A stretch of DNA of 64,000 nt, from the NCBI RefSeq assembly GCF_004193775.1, contig NC_041021.1, positions 34,359,718-34,423,717 on the forward strand, written 5' to 3'. Positions within the stretch are counted from its first letter, which is position 1, and the number at the start of each line of letters is the position of its first letter. A model generated the notes under the pieces. The model was not told the origin of the DNA, made no database searches, and saw only the letters and a list, made by a program, of their open reading frames with translations. Shown here one piece after another: positions 47,052 through 59,170 of this stretch. The position numbers were made by a program, and so were the translations under genes. Origin of the DNA: Glycine soja (taxonomy: Eukaryota > Streptophyta > Magnoliopsida > Fabales > Fabaceae).

Positions 47052-48655
47052 TGTAGAAGCAAGCTTCATGATGATGAATCAAGATTGATTCAAGGAGTTT
47101 TGATGATAACAAAGATGATGACAAAAAGCCCAAGAGAATGAGATCAAGATTGAGTCAAGAACACTTCAAGAATCAAGAGAAATTTGATTTCAAGATTCAA
47201 GAATCAAGTTTCAAGATTCAAGTTTCAAGAATCAAGAATCAAGAATAATCAAGTTCAAGATTCAAGAATCAAGAAAAGACTCAATCAAGATAAGTACTAA
47301 AAAGTTTTTTTCAAAACATTGAGTAGCACATGAATTTTTCACAAAACCTTTTACCAAAGAGTTTTTACTCTTTGGTAATCGATTACAAGGTAATCGATTA
47401 CCAGTAGCAAAGATTGTTTTCAAAAAAGCTTTCAACTGAATTTACAACGTTCCAATTGATTTCAAAATGGTGTAATCGATTACAATTATTTGGTAATCGA
47501 TTACCAGTATGTTTGAACGTTAAAATTCAAATTCAATTATGAAGAGTCACATCCTTTCACAAAAATGTTTTGTGTAATCGATTACAATGATTTGGTAATC
47601 GATTACCAGTGATGGGTTTTGAATAAAAATCAAAAAGATGTAACTCTTCCAATGGTTTTCAAGTTTTTCTAAAGGTTATAACTCTTCTAATGGTTTTCTT
47701 GACCAGACATGAAGAAACTATAAAAGCAAGACCTTGACTTGCATTTTGGATTGATTCATAACAATTATTACAATCCTTTACAATCTTTGAATCTCTTTGA
47801 ACATCTTCTTCTTCTTCTTCCTTTCCAAAAGCTTTCTAAAGTTTTCTGGTTTTCTAAACCTTGAAAACAAAAGTGTGCTATTCATCTTTTTCATTCCCTT
47901 CTCCCTTTGCCAAAAAGAATTCGTCAAGGACTAACCGCCTGAATTCTTTTTGTCTCTCTTCTCCCTTTTCCAAAAGAACAAAGGACTAACCGCCTGAATT
48001 CTTTTGTGTCTCCCTTCTTGCTTGTCAAAGAATTCAAAACGACACAGTTTGAGAATTCTTTTGATTCTTCCCTTTCCCATAAACAAAAGATTTCAAAGGA
48101 CTAACCGCCTGAGAATTCTTTTGTTTCCCCATTCACAAAGTTTCAAAGGACTAACCGCCTGAGAACTTTGTCTTAACACATTGGAGGGTACATCCTTTGT
48201 GGTACAAGTAGAGGGTACATCTACTTGGGTTGTTGTGACTGAGAACAAGAGAGGGTACATCTCTTATGGATCAGTTCTAGTGAAGGGTACATCCACTAGG
48301 TTGTTCAAAGAGAACAAGGGAGGGTACATCCTTTGTGGATCTTTGCTTGTAAAGGACTTTACAAGATTGAAAAGAAATCTCAAGGACCGCAGGTCACTTG
48401 GGGACTGGATGTAGGCACGGGTTGTTGTCGAACCAGTATAAAACTCTTGTGTTTGTCTTCTTCTTCCCTACTCTTTTAATTTCCGCTGTGCACTTTAATT
48501 ACCGCTTTTACTTTTGGTTAAGTTTATATTTATGTTCTTTATTTTCTTAACGACATAGTAAAAGCCTAAGAAGGGTAAATTTTAATTAGTAAAGGTTCAT
48601 TAATAATTAATTCAACCCCCCTTTCTTAATTATTCCGAGGCCACTTGATCCAACA
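47052..48655 (+). mobile_element. solo LTR, copy B of the TGTAGAAGC family
   Basis: 1604 bp, ends TGTAGAAGC and GATCCAACA, with a perfect duplication TTGCC (47047-47051 and 48656-48660). TATAAAAG box at 47719-47726. GAGGGTACATC units at 48183-48335. Very similar to copy A by eye. Confidence 0.95.
47376..47605 (+). promoter_or_regulatory. three TAATCGATTA pairs; two at 21 bp, one at 15 bp
   Basis: Starts at 47376/47391, 47473/47494 and 47575/47596. The first pair has lost 6 bp between the motifs compared with copy A, so the distance is 15; both palindromes are intact. Confidence 0.8.
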
Positions 48656-48660
48656 TTGCC

Positions 48661-48786
48661 TTCTATACCTATTTTGCAATTTGAAAGTTAAAAGTAACCC
48701 GATGTTCTGAATTTAGAAGCATATTGTTACATATATGAGAATTGAGAAACCAATCTCCAATTCTCGACAAGCCAATGGTAGTTGGC
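48661..48786. other. unassigned sequence between LTR B and the hAT-like repeat
   Basis: No ORF or repeat recognised. Confidence 0.4.
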
Positions 48787-49641
48787 AGTATTTTAAAACC
48801 CGAACCGACTTAGCTGCTCAAACCGTGAACCGATGGTTAACACAGGTGAGTCAATCTTCGAATCAACCATGCATTTGACTCGATGGAACCCGGTGTGACC
48901 CAACTAGGTTGTTGGTTGAACCAATGAATTGATGACTCGATTTGAGTCACTTTTGTAATGAAAATGATGTAATTTTTATTAAAAAGCAAAAAAAAAGGAA
49001 CACGAGAAAAGAGAAACTACCAAGGAAAGTGGTCTCTATCTGATGTCGTCGACCTCATACCACCATTGTTCCACTAGCATCATCAATGTCAAACCACCAT
49101 TGTTGTCGGAAGAGTTCGCCCTCTCAACGAACAGTGTATGTTTGGTTGTTGTACAAATGTACCACCAACACCACCTTCACGTGAAACTCTATTCCAAATT
49201 CAGCAAATGTCAGCCACAATCATTCTTTTCTCTTTCAACAGATGGGAATGACACAAGCACCTACATAGTAGGCAACTAGCTAATGTTAGTGAATTAGGTT
49301 TTAGTAAAAATGAACCATTTGGGCCATATGTTTTTTTATTAGTTATGTTATCTTTGTAAATTTATCTTCTCTTGTTTTTATTTTTTATTTCAATCATAAA
49401 ATATGAAGACTAAAAAATAATAAAAACATGTAACATAATAAACTAATCAATTTAAGAGTGAAATTATATTAATTAGTGAGGTTTTTTTTTTTTTTTGCTT
49501 TTTTGGGACAAGGTATAAAATTTTAATTTTTTTAATATATACTAAGTCATGTAGGTCAATTAGTGATAAACTGATTCGACTATTGATATAGTACCCCGAT
49601 ACGTTGACTGGGTCGATTACTGACTCAATTTTTAAAACTAC
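48787..49641. mobile_element. possible non-autonomous hAT-like element
   Basis: The left part reads CAGTATTTTAAAACCCGAAC; the right part, read on the other strand, starts TAGTTTTAAAAATTGAGTC. Both are followed by Gly-Thr-Cys-rich words such as AACCGATGG and GGGTCGATTAC. This resembles plant hAT elements with CAG-TTTTAAAA ends. No 8 bp duplication was found. A short frame at 49043-49279 has no known domain. Confidence 0.45.
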
Positions 49642-50258
49642 AATAATGGACCACTAATCATGTCCAATAAGTTCAACACTTTTCAAATTTAAAATTACAT
49701 TATTTTTAGAGCAAATTACAATAGCATTCCTTGAGGTTTACCTAAATTACACAAACACCGCCCCTTTTTCCAAGCATTTGTTTGACACCTCTATCTAATC
49801 GTGTTAACTTCTATTTAAATTTTTAAAGTAAATTACATATATATCCTCACTCTTTTTTAAAAAAGTAAAATGGTAAAAGATTTTATTTTATTTTTAAGAA
49901 ATAAAAGTTAATAACTCCACTACCCCAAAGATCAATAAGCAAGTAACAACCATTTCCATTTCAAACTCACAAAAGCAAGTAACAAAACTATACAAACCCA
50001 CCACCACCAAGGACAAGAAACAAGTCAAAACAATAAATATAGATCAAACTCACGATGCAACAATAAACAAGAAACAAAAAATTTCCTTCACGCCACACTT
50101 CCTCGCCTGTGACCCCCACCCCCACCAATGACACACTCCAGCAAATCAATGTCAACATCAACCTTTCTGATGAGAACACTTATGTTATCCACTACAATTG
50201 CTCTAACAAGGAAGTCATCAACAGTAAAAATTACACGCACAAGCTCAAGGACGACTAT
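49642..50258. other. AT-rich sequence with a possible MITE
   Basis: Around 49710-49850 there is sequence with AGCAAATTACAATAGC and later AAAGTAAATTACATATAT, like ends of small repeats common in legumes. 50098-50125 is a short C-rich run. No gene. Confidence 0.35.
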
Positions 50259-51264
50259 TGTAATGACCCATCATCGTTACATGAAACTAATAACTAACTT
50301 TAGTGAAAGACTTTATTTTAATTCATTTAAAACTCTAAATTTCATTATGAAAACACTTGTACACTTTTCGCATTCCAACAACCAAAAGCTAAAATTCAGC
50401 ATATCAAGATAAAACATCATGTGATATATACAACATCATAAACTCAAATCTCTTCAATACATTCATATATACATAAACTACACTATAAGAATAAACTACA
50501 TTAACTATAAGTCGGTCTCCACTATACATAACTTTAAAGAAGAAACAAAATGATAATGTGTCTTCACATTCAAATACACATATCCATGAAATCTCCAAAG
50601 ACATGGGGCCACCTCCTAGTTACCTACTCCCCACGTACATCAGATACGAGATCATCATAGGCACGAACCACACATACAACAACGCAAAAGTTATCTTACC
50701 AAAACCAAGCATACTAACATGGTATAGAACTTAACGATTAAAGCATAATCTACAATCATCACATATATAACATAATATTTAGAAATTATTCATAAAGCAT
50801 AAATCTTAGTATCCACATAACAAAGAATATCTTATGACAAGGCATCTCATAATAATAATAAGTTCACTAACCATCACATCAAGATTCAATCATCATACAC
50901 CATGATCATCATTAACAATCAATTGTCATCACCATGATTCATCCATCAAACACATCATCGTTAGTCCACCGATCATCGACACTAAAGATAGACTTGACTC
51001 CATGGAGATTCACACTACATGAGCGATTAAGCTGAGTACATCCTTTAACATAGTCGTACTCTATGATCTGACCGTTCGAGGAGATCCCGATTAATCCTAT
51101 GGAGGTTTTGTGGTTTTATTGAAAATAGATAAGTGTTGATGGTGGCTTACCTCAATAAGGTATGCATTAACCTTAACCTCTGTAGAAGTTCGTCCACCCA
51201 TCTATTTTATACGTCCCTTCGATGTTAGCCACCACGAAAACCTCCAACACTATGTTAAGGGTAA
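50259..51264 (-). mobile_element. LTR fragment related to the 9884-12777 family
   Basis: Starts TGTAATGACCC on the + strand, the inverse of a GGGTCATTACA end, followed by CATCATC-rich sequence like the inverse of 11400-11560. The other end is not found; the sequence is cut by the LTR at 51265. Parts at 56314-56773 and 57671-59170 might belong to the same LTR. Confidence 0.5.
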
Positions 51265-51619
51265 TGTGTAAAATATGTAAGGCTCACACAAGGGCAAGTG
51301 TACCCTACACAATAGTAATAGTGAATTCGAAAGTCTAGATATTGAATCCCAAGAACTAGTTATATTCCCAATTAGTTAAATTTATTAAACTAACAATAGA
51401 GATGATTAAAAAATGAGGATTTAAATATTTTCATGGTTTTGGTTTTTACAAGAAAACAAATAAATGAATATAAAAGAGGTTTCGAGTTATGATAAGAATG
51501 ACTAGGGGTTATGAGTCCCTAGTACCAATTTTCCTCCAATCCTAGTCCTAATGAAATTCCTTTTCCAATTAATTACCAATTCCCAAAATCAACTAAAGCC
51601 TATGATCAATATTAGAATA

Positions 51620-52872
51620 TGTTATTTTCCATAAACAGTTTGATCATGTAATTTGGTTCAAAAATTTGTTGAGTCAAAATGACATTTACATCTTAAAGAT
51701 GAATCAAGAATCATAATTATTTTGATTAGATGTAAACAAATACAAAGATAAAAAGTCACGTGTTATGCGTCTAATCTTTTGTGTTTGCATGTTTTATCAT
51801 AACATACCTTACAATATCTGCATTTGATGTTTTCAGATGATAGGCAGATAAAGTCATGATTTGATACAACATGTGTGATGGTATTTAAAACTTCATTTAT
51901 TACTTTGTGTATGGGATTCTGTTTGCAAAAACACTTTTCTAGGATATGTCAAATCCTATGAAGAATAAATGAAGTCATGATTTGGTATGCCAGATTCACA
52001 AAGAAAAGCTATACTATGCAGGACTTGCTTTGACACAAAGATATGACTACCTGTTGCAATTTTCTTACATGCAAGCATTGAAGAGAGGGGTCTTTCCATG
52101 AGGAAAGTACGTGCATTAAATGCACCCAATGACATTCTTTTCTTATCAGATAAAGATCAAGTGAAGTTTTATCCGTTGCGAAACATCAAATACTTGAAGA
52201 TGAGACCTATATAAACTAGAAGCTTTAAAGACTGGAGAAAAGGATTTTGTGCATTTTGTTTCCTCTCTTTTTCTCCAACAAGCTTTCTGTATACTTTTGA
52301 AAAATTAGAAAAAAAAAAACTCTCAAAACACCGTGAACACCTTGAGAGAAAAGGACTAAGCACTAATTTGTATAGTCGTCCATAAGATGATTCTAGATTT
52401 AGTCTCTAAGCAAACTTCAAACACAAATCTTTTTTTAATTGTTTAGAGCTGGTAGTGGCTTGGTAGGACAAAGGATATTAGGTGTTGATCAAGCTTGGGG
52501 TAGAGCTTGTTTTGTATGAGCTAGAAGGGATTGTGACATAATACTTGTAACTTGTGAAAAGTTAGTGGAACTTGGTATTTTACCAATAATTGGACACAGT
52601 CTTAGTGGTAGAGACGAACTATTATAATTCTTTATTTTCTCTCTACTTTTTAATTGACCCTGGGTCTGAATTTTTTTTAGTCATTCGAGAACATCTTGTG
52701 TTTTGCAAACTTGCTTTCTCATCATCTGAGTGTTCTTGTTATAAAATCTTTTATCTGTTTTTACAAAGTTTTCTTCTAAGACGAAAAACTTTCTTGGTTT
52801 AAGAAAAGATTTAAAAAATTACCCTAAAATCATAATTCAAACCCCCTTCTTGTGATATTTACCTTTACAACA
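51620..52872 (+). mobile_element. LTR-like insertion without duplication
   Basis: Starts TGTTATTTTCC, ends TTTACAACA; a TATATAAA box near 52208 and an AAACCCCCTTCTT word near the 3' end are like LTR copies A-C. No target duplication is seen, and about 150 bp present in the sister LTR (23231-23380) are missing at the insertion point, so a deletion seems to have gone with it. Confidence 0.6.
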
Positions 52873-53442
52873 TTCTTTACCTAGATCTAACAATTACATG
52901 TTGATGATCACTATTATGCAATCACTTAAGTATTAGAATGACTGGTTCCAAATAAACATTGAAATAAGGAAGATAATTAATTAACATAAAACAATGAGGA
53001 ATTCCATTAAGAAAAAGGAAAGGAGTACATTTGGACAATTACATCACAACTTTCAGACTAGGGGGACTAGTCACTCATGATCATAGCAAAACTAGCAATC
53101 CTATAAAAAGTAAACATAGACATATCAATAGGCAGGAATGATGATCATGACCCATCCTAGCGGTGTCGTCCACGCTCTTCGGCTCTCAAAAGCCCTCAAG
53201 GTTCTCTCAAATTTGTAAAAAGATAAAAATAAAACTGAAGAATGATTTTTACAAAGACAAAGACCTCTATATATAGCTTCCTAAAAATAACTACACGAAA
53301 AGGCTCACTACGACCAGGGTGAATCCACCACGACCGTGATCGGAAGTGGCACTGAAGCCTTAAGTTGTTATGGATTGACTACGACCCTCTTGGTTGACCA
53401 CGACCCTCATGAATTGACCACGACCATGGTGAGACCTTGATG

Positions 53443-54787
53443 TGTGGAAGCAAAGCTACCATGATAATTCACCAAGATGTTTTGATGATGCCAAAGCTCA
53501 AAGAGTTGTTTCAAGATTAAAGAATCAAGCATTCAAGATTCCACTCATAGATTCAAGAATCAAATGAAGAAATCAAGAAGCATCAAGCCAAGTCAAAGTA
53601 GGTAGTAAAAAGTATTTTTCAAAAAACATCAAATAGCACACTTTTTGTTTTAAAAATGATTTTATGAAATCTTCTAAGTTACCAGAGTTTTTACTCTCTA
53701 GTAATCGATTACCATTTGGTAGTAATCGATTACCAATGACCAGGATAGTTTTCAAACTGGTTTCAATGCTTTAGCAACATTTCAAAATAATTTTCAAATC
53801 GTGTAATCGATTACACTATATTAGTAATCGATTACAAGTGAATTTGAACGTTGGAATTCAAATCCAATTGTGAAGAGTCACAACTTTTCATAAAATACAT
53901 TGTGTAATCGATTACACCATTATGGTAATCGATTACCAGTGAATGTTTTTGAAGAAAATGTTAAGAGTTATAACTCTTAACATGGTTTTCTCAAAAGGTA
54001 TCAAGTTCTATAAATATAAGACCTTGACACGCATTTTAGATACACAATACAATATACAATAACACAGAAAAATCTTTGCCAAATTCATTCTAAGTTTTTG
54101 TTCAATCTTTCCTTGAAGAAAGGAAAATTCTACAAAAACAAAAACTGTGCTATCCTTCTATTTTTCTCTTCTTTTTCTTTCCTTTTCTCTCTTGCCAAAA
54201 GAATTCAAAGAACTAACCGTCTGAGAATTCTTTTGATTCCCTAAACAAAGAATTCAAAGAACTAACCGTCTGAGAATTCTTTGCCCAAACACTGAATTCA
54301 AAGATCTAACCGTCTGAGAATTCTGTGTAAGAAGTGGATAGCTTCTTGGTTGTAATAGTGAACACAAGGGAGGATACATCCTTTGTGGTTCGCTTCAAGT
54401 AGAGGGTACATCTACTTGGCTGTTCAAATAGAACAAGGGAGGGTATATCCTTTGTGGCTTTTTGCTTGTAAAAGATTTTTACAAGGAAAGGAAATCTCAA
54501 GAGGTTGCTTGAGGACTGGATGTAGGCACGGGTTGTTGCTGAACCAGTATAAAATGTGTGTTTGCTTTCTTCTTCCCTACACTCTTTACTTTTATGATGT
54601 ACACTTTTTATTTCCGTTTTACTTTTGTCTAAGTTATTGTTTCTGTTCTTTACTTTCTCATAACTTAGTAGTAAAGCCTAATTAAATCTAGTAACATTAA
54701 GAAGGATAAATTTTTAATTAGTCAAGACACGTTCATAATTAATTCAACCCCCCTTTCTTAATTATTCTAAGGCCCCTTGTTCCAACA
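53443..54787 (+). mobile_element. solo LTR, copy C of the TGTAGAAGC family
   Basis: 1345 bp, starts TGTGGAAGC, ends TTCCAACA, with a perfect duplication TGATG (53438-53442 and 54788-54792). TATAAATA box at 54009-54016. Differs more from A and B than these differ from each other, and has fewer GAGGGTACATC units. Confidence 0.94.
53702..53935 (+). promoter_or_regulatory. three TAATCGATTA pairs, each 21 bp apart
   Basis: Starts at 53702/53723, 53804/53825 and 53905/53926. All six palindromes are perfect, though the bases between them differ from copies A and B. Confidence 0.82.
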
Positions 54788-55060
54788 TGATGTTGTTCTG
54801 GAAGGGTTGTTATCATTTGACTATGGTTGCACAGAATAGACCATAGTCGTGATCAAGTGCAAAGTTTTCAAATCTTCATAAATTTGTGCAATTTTCAACT
54901 CTTCCACTCAATTGAGCGATTGTACTTCTGTGATACAAATTAGTGTTCAAATATGAGTTCTATCAAGAAAATGCATGCAAAATGACACAAAAACTCACAA
55001 AAAATACCACCCAGAAAGTGGCTTATCAGAAGGTCTTCCTAGCACCTACAACTTATGTGA

Positions 55061-56313
55061 TGATAAACGTCAAATTCACCGAATTTTTATATGTATTTTG
55101 TGACGTTTATTTGGCATTTTAGTTAACTTTAGACCTTGTTTTGAATCAAATTAGCTTTAAATTTAGTTTTTACTTTGTCTTAGGTAGACTTTTATGTTTT
55201 AGTTAATTTTAATGAATTTTTTTATAGTTTTTCAGCAATCTCCTAATTAAGTGCCATAACTCTAGAGGCCTAAAATCAACAGAAAGTTATGGAAGAAGAA
55301 ATTGTGAAAATTGAAGATAAAAGCTAGGAAAATCAAGAGCAAGATATTTTTCAAGGATAAATCAGCTGAAGAAGAAAAAGATAATTACTTGAATTAATTA
55401 GAGATATTATTTGTTTGTAATTTCTTGTTATTATCTCCTTAATTAAACCCAGCTACAATTCTATAAATAAGATGCTAGAGATTCATTGTAAGTGTGTAGA
55501 AGTCTCAAGTAGTTCTTAGAATTATATTTTAGACTTCCACCTACTAGATGCCTCAATTATTCCATTAGTCACTCTAGGTTTTATTGTATTATTTTTATGA
55601 GTGCAATTTTTTACACCTAGGAGAGGAAAGGATGAACCTTGTTTCGCTTTAATTCTATTAATTCAATACTTCATCTTTAGTTTTTTATTTGTTTCTATAC
55701 TTAATGCTTTTATTTGATTGATTATCTTATAGATGAATTTAGGAATTGACTTGTGCTTTGGCAAGCCTTGTTGAAACCCGAACATGAATCAAATAATTAA
55801 TTGGGGTTATCTTTAAGGACAGAATAATCTTAGTTAAGCCTCGCTAATTTTTGACCATTAATGTTGATAGTTTGTGTCGGTATGTCCAAGGGATTAGGTA
55901 TCAGGCAACTAGTTTAGAATCTGTGACCATGCGTGAGCTAGGGTAGAATACATTAGTAAATTGAGGATGAGCAAGAGAGATGAGTAGAGGATTGTGAAGT
56001 TATAGTGGATCAAGCGAATTTCAAGTTCATATCTAGACATTCATTCATCAAGATTGACGTCACCATCCAAGTCTAGTATTTCTATCTTTACTTAATTATT
56101 TTATTGTCATCTAACTTTTATTGCAATTTATTTTATGTTATTTATTTCATGACACAAAGCAAAAATACAAAAACATAGTTCTTAGTTAAATAATTACATG
56201 AAATCCCCCATTTATTCCTTTGGGAGACGACCTCGACAATAGTTTAGTTACTACATAATTGGATTACACTTAGCCTATAAGTTGAATCTAATGTGAAATA
56301 AAACCCTAACACA
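55061..56313 (+). mobile_element. solo LTR of the Athila-like family
   Basis: Starts TGATAAACGTC and corresponds in reverse to the LTRs at 3306-4599 and 14411-15589, for example in the word CCTTTGGGAGACGAC near 56217. No internal region is attached. The flanks TGTGA and TGTAT agree in three of five bases only, so the duplication is uncertain. Confidence 0.8.
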
Positions 56314-56773
56314 TGTATACTCACAACAACAACAACAACTAAATTCGGATTCCTTGAGGTTTAAGATACGACACCTCCGTACCTACCATCTTACTTATAG
56401 TTGGCCTCAAGGATCTAAGTTTCACCATCAACAACAATTCATCCCATATACATTGAACCTCTTGAGATGTAGTTCTCACCACTCCGACATGTCATTCGAA
56501 GTCAAAACATAGGGGTGATACTTGGGAAGATAGCTCACTAGGCGAGACCCCTGGGTTGCTTTAGTGAGGTAGAGTTCTAGCATGGAACCAACCCTCCTAA
56601 GTATACCATTTTCATTTCAACAAAAACCTTCCCAAAGGCCATAGCTAACCCTTCCAAGTTCCAACATATATGGATGATTACAAGACAAGATTATTATCAA
56701 TCTTATCAATGTCACCACATTCACCTCATCAATTGATGCTCATGTCATAATTAAGAAATCAACCAACACAACT
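56314..56773. other. LTR-derived sequence, unresolved
   Basis: The word GGGTGATACTTGGGAAGATAG with following GGCGAGACCCC resembles gypsy LTR sequence. No ORF. Possibly a continuation of the LTR fragment at 50259. Confidence 0.4.
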
Positions 56774-57670
56774 GATGCAATCCTACCCCGCAAGGGCATT
56801 GGGTAGAAGACTCCAAGTAGATTGGGCTAGAGATCCAAGGGAAGGCCCTAGGGTTCTCATGAGCCTTAGGGTAGATTTCGAGCCCATGGACTAAGTATGA
56901 GCCTGCTTATCTTTGTAAATATTAGAATAGGTTTTTCCTTCGTCTGGGCCTTGTATTTTGGCCATTCTAGAAGTATAGGGTTTTAGCCTTGTATTTCGGG
57001 GCATTTTGAGTAGTCTTTGTAATAAGGACTTTTTTTTGTATTTTCATGTTTTTTTGTCATGGAGATGAGCTTAGCTATTATAGGGGGTGTGTAGCTAAGC
57101 TCTAGCTTCTCATCTCAAGGAGGTGAGCTTAGCTATTAGAGAGATATGTGTAGCTAAGCTCTAGCTTCTTTAGGAATCTTCTTAAGGAAGCTTCTCAAGG
57201 AGGTGAGCTTAGTTATGAGAGGGGTGTGTGTAGCTAAGCTCTAGCTTCTCAAGGAAGTTTTCTCAAAGAAGTTTCTCAAGGAAGTTTTCTCAATAAAGCT
57301 TCTCAAGGAATCTACCTAGTCTATAAATAGAAGCATGTGAAACACTTGTTGTAACTTTGATGAATGAAAGTCTTATGAGATACACTTCAAAGTTCCATTT
57401 CTCTCCCTCTTTTATTCCTTCAATTTCGTGCTCCCCCCTTCTCTCTTTCTTTTCCTCCATTAAAGCATCCTCTTCAAGCTTCTTATCCAAGGCAATTCTT
57501 GGTGGTGAAGCTCCTTCTTCCTTGGCTTATTCCCTAGTGGATGGTGCCTCCCCTATCCTATTCTCCTTTGCCTTCCACTGCATCTCCATGGTGAAAAATC
57601 ATCATTGAAGGACCTCATTGAAGCTCAAAGATCCATCCTCCATAGAAGCTCCACAAGCAAGCTTCCATCA
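56774..57670 (+). mobile_element. solo LTR, 897 bp
   Basis: Starts TGATGCAATCC, ends CTTCCATCA, with a perfect duplication ACAAC (56769-56773 and 57671-57675). TATAAATA box at 57322-57329. The sister copy in reverse is at 23381-24265. Confidence 0.93.
57067..57241 (+). promoter_or_regulatory. three inverted repeats GAGCTTAGCTA / TAGCTAAGCTC
   Basis: Arms start at 57067/57092, 57125/57151 and 57205/57231, so 11 bp arms with 14-15 bp between them. They lie 80-255 bp upstream of the TATA box. RNA or DNA hairpins could form. Confidence 0.75.
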
Positions 57671-59170
57671 ACAACTCAAGACATCATCATTCAATATAAT
57701 TATCTCATCATCAATATAATTCATTTCATCAACAATAAGAGCATAGATCAATCAAATCATATAATTATGCACCACTATACCATTATAACAACTTTCTACT
57801 TCATGTTTAAGATTATCAAAACATCTCATAAGTTTTGAATTACTATCTTCTCCCTTTTCTATTGTGCGTCTATGACCTTCGTAAATTATAAACATGATAA
57901 ATAAATACATGCTAACTCAATTAAGTTGATTCTTGTCTCATTTGAAATCTAAGAATTATTTATAACTTTTATGTTTACCCAAAAATCTAGTTTGGAAGCG
58001 TACTATGCCTAAAATCACAATCTATATGAAACTTTTACTTATTATCGACAACTTGACTTTATTCACTAATTTAATCATTTCTAGAGTTATACACAATGTT
58101 TGAAATTAAATTCAAATCCATTAGTTAGATACCATCTAGGGCTACAACTTTCATGAAGATCATCTTCCCTAATTCCCTCTTGAAGATTGACTTTTGGTCG
58201 ATTTAGTCGACTATGTCTTACTACAGTTGACTAAATCTAGTAGAAATGTTCTAAGGGTTGTTATTGATATAAATAGTCGATTATCACACCAAATAATCGA
58301 CTATTTGTGAACCTAAAATGAAATACAACCCTTGGAACTTAAAATAGTCGATTACCAGACCACATAATCGACTATTTGTGTGAGCTAAACCAAAATTCAA
58401 CCTCTAGGCTTGTTTTAATCAATTATAGAAAATTTATAATCGACTAAAATGATTCAATGGAGCAAAGAATACAAATTTCACACCAAAAACCACAACTTTC
58501 TCAAATCTAATACCATCCCATATTATGAGAACATCACCACAAAGAATTCAAGCATGCATAAGACATTCTCAACCATCAAATTCCATTTATATGCATATAT
58601 ATCATTAAATTAACACCCAATTCTCAAAATCATATATATCAACATCAAACCATCAACATAATACATAATAACCATTCTAATACATCATAAGGCAGCAAAA
58701 AACAAGAACAAAGTAAGCTCCCCTTACCTCTACAAACCAAGGAATAATATTTGAGAGGAAGAAAAGGAAAAGGAAAAAAGAAAGGGCTTTGGGTCTAAGA
58801 TGAGAGCTTTCCCACTACCACTCAGCCACCACACAACCCAAAACCCATCAACCAATATAAACAACATTAAAACCACATAATTGAGTACTATAATGAACCC
58901 CTTTGAGTGCTTTATGAAGGAAAACAAAAATGGAGTCTAAGGGAGGAAAAATAAGTGCTTACCCTTCCATGGCTCAACCAAACAACATCAAAGAAAGAGG
59001 AAAATGATCTCCTTTGATTACCAACACCATACCTCAAGCTTATAGGATTTGAGTCTCTCTTGGAGAAGAAAAAGAAAAGAGAGAGTCCCTTTGCAAATGC
59101 AAATATGAATTGTGATGGTTAGGGAAGGGTTTATGACCCATACAATTCTCCTTTTCACACTTAGGCTTTC
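57671..59170 (-). other. LTR-like sequence of unresolved family
   Basis: CATCATC-rich start, a word TCCCCTTACCTCTAC (58718-58733) like the inverse of AGGTGAGGGGAG in the solo LTR at 9884, and an array of paired motifs at 58204-58446. No protein family. Ends not found. Confidence 0.45.
58204..58446 (-). promoter_or_regulatory. four pairs of TAGTCGATTA-like motifs, 20-21 bp apart
   Basis: Starts at 58204/58224, 58274/58294, 58345/58365 and 58416/58437. The left member is TAGTCGATTA-like and the right one TAATCGACTA-like, so the pair is also an inverted repeat. Confidence 0.65.

Larger units (their letters stand above)
51265..55050 (-). mobile_element. LTR of the TGTGTAAAA family, with two LTRs nested in it
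   Basis: Same family as 22893-25107: shared words are CAAGGGCAAGT, GTCTAGATAT, ATTACCAATTC and the ACGACC array at 53310-53425. A TATATATAG box near 53267 is on the - strand. It contains an LTR-like piece at 51620-52872 and solo LTR C at 53443-54787. No clear duplication at its own ends. Confidence 0.75.
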
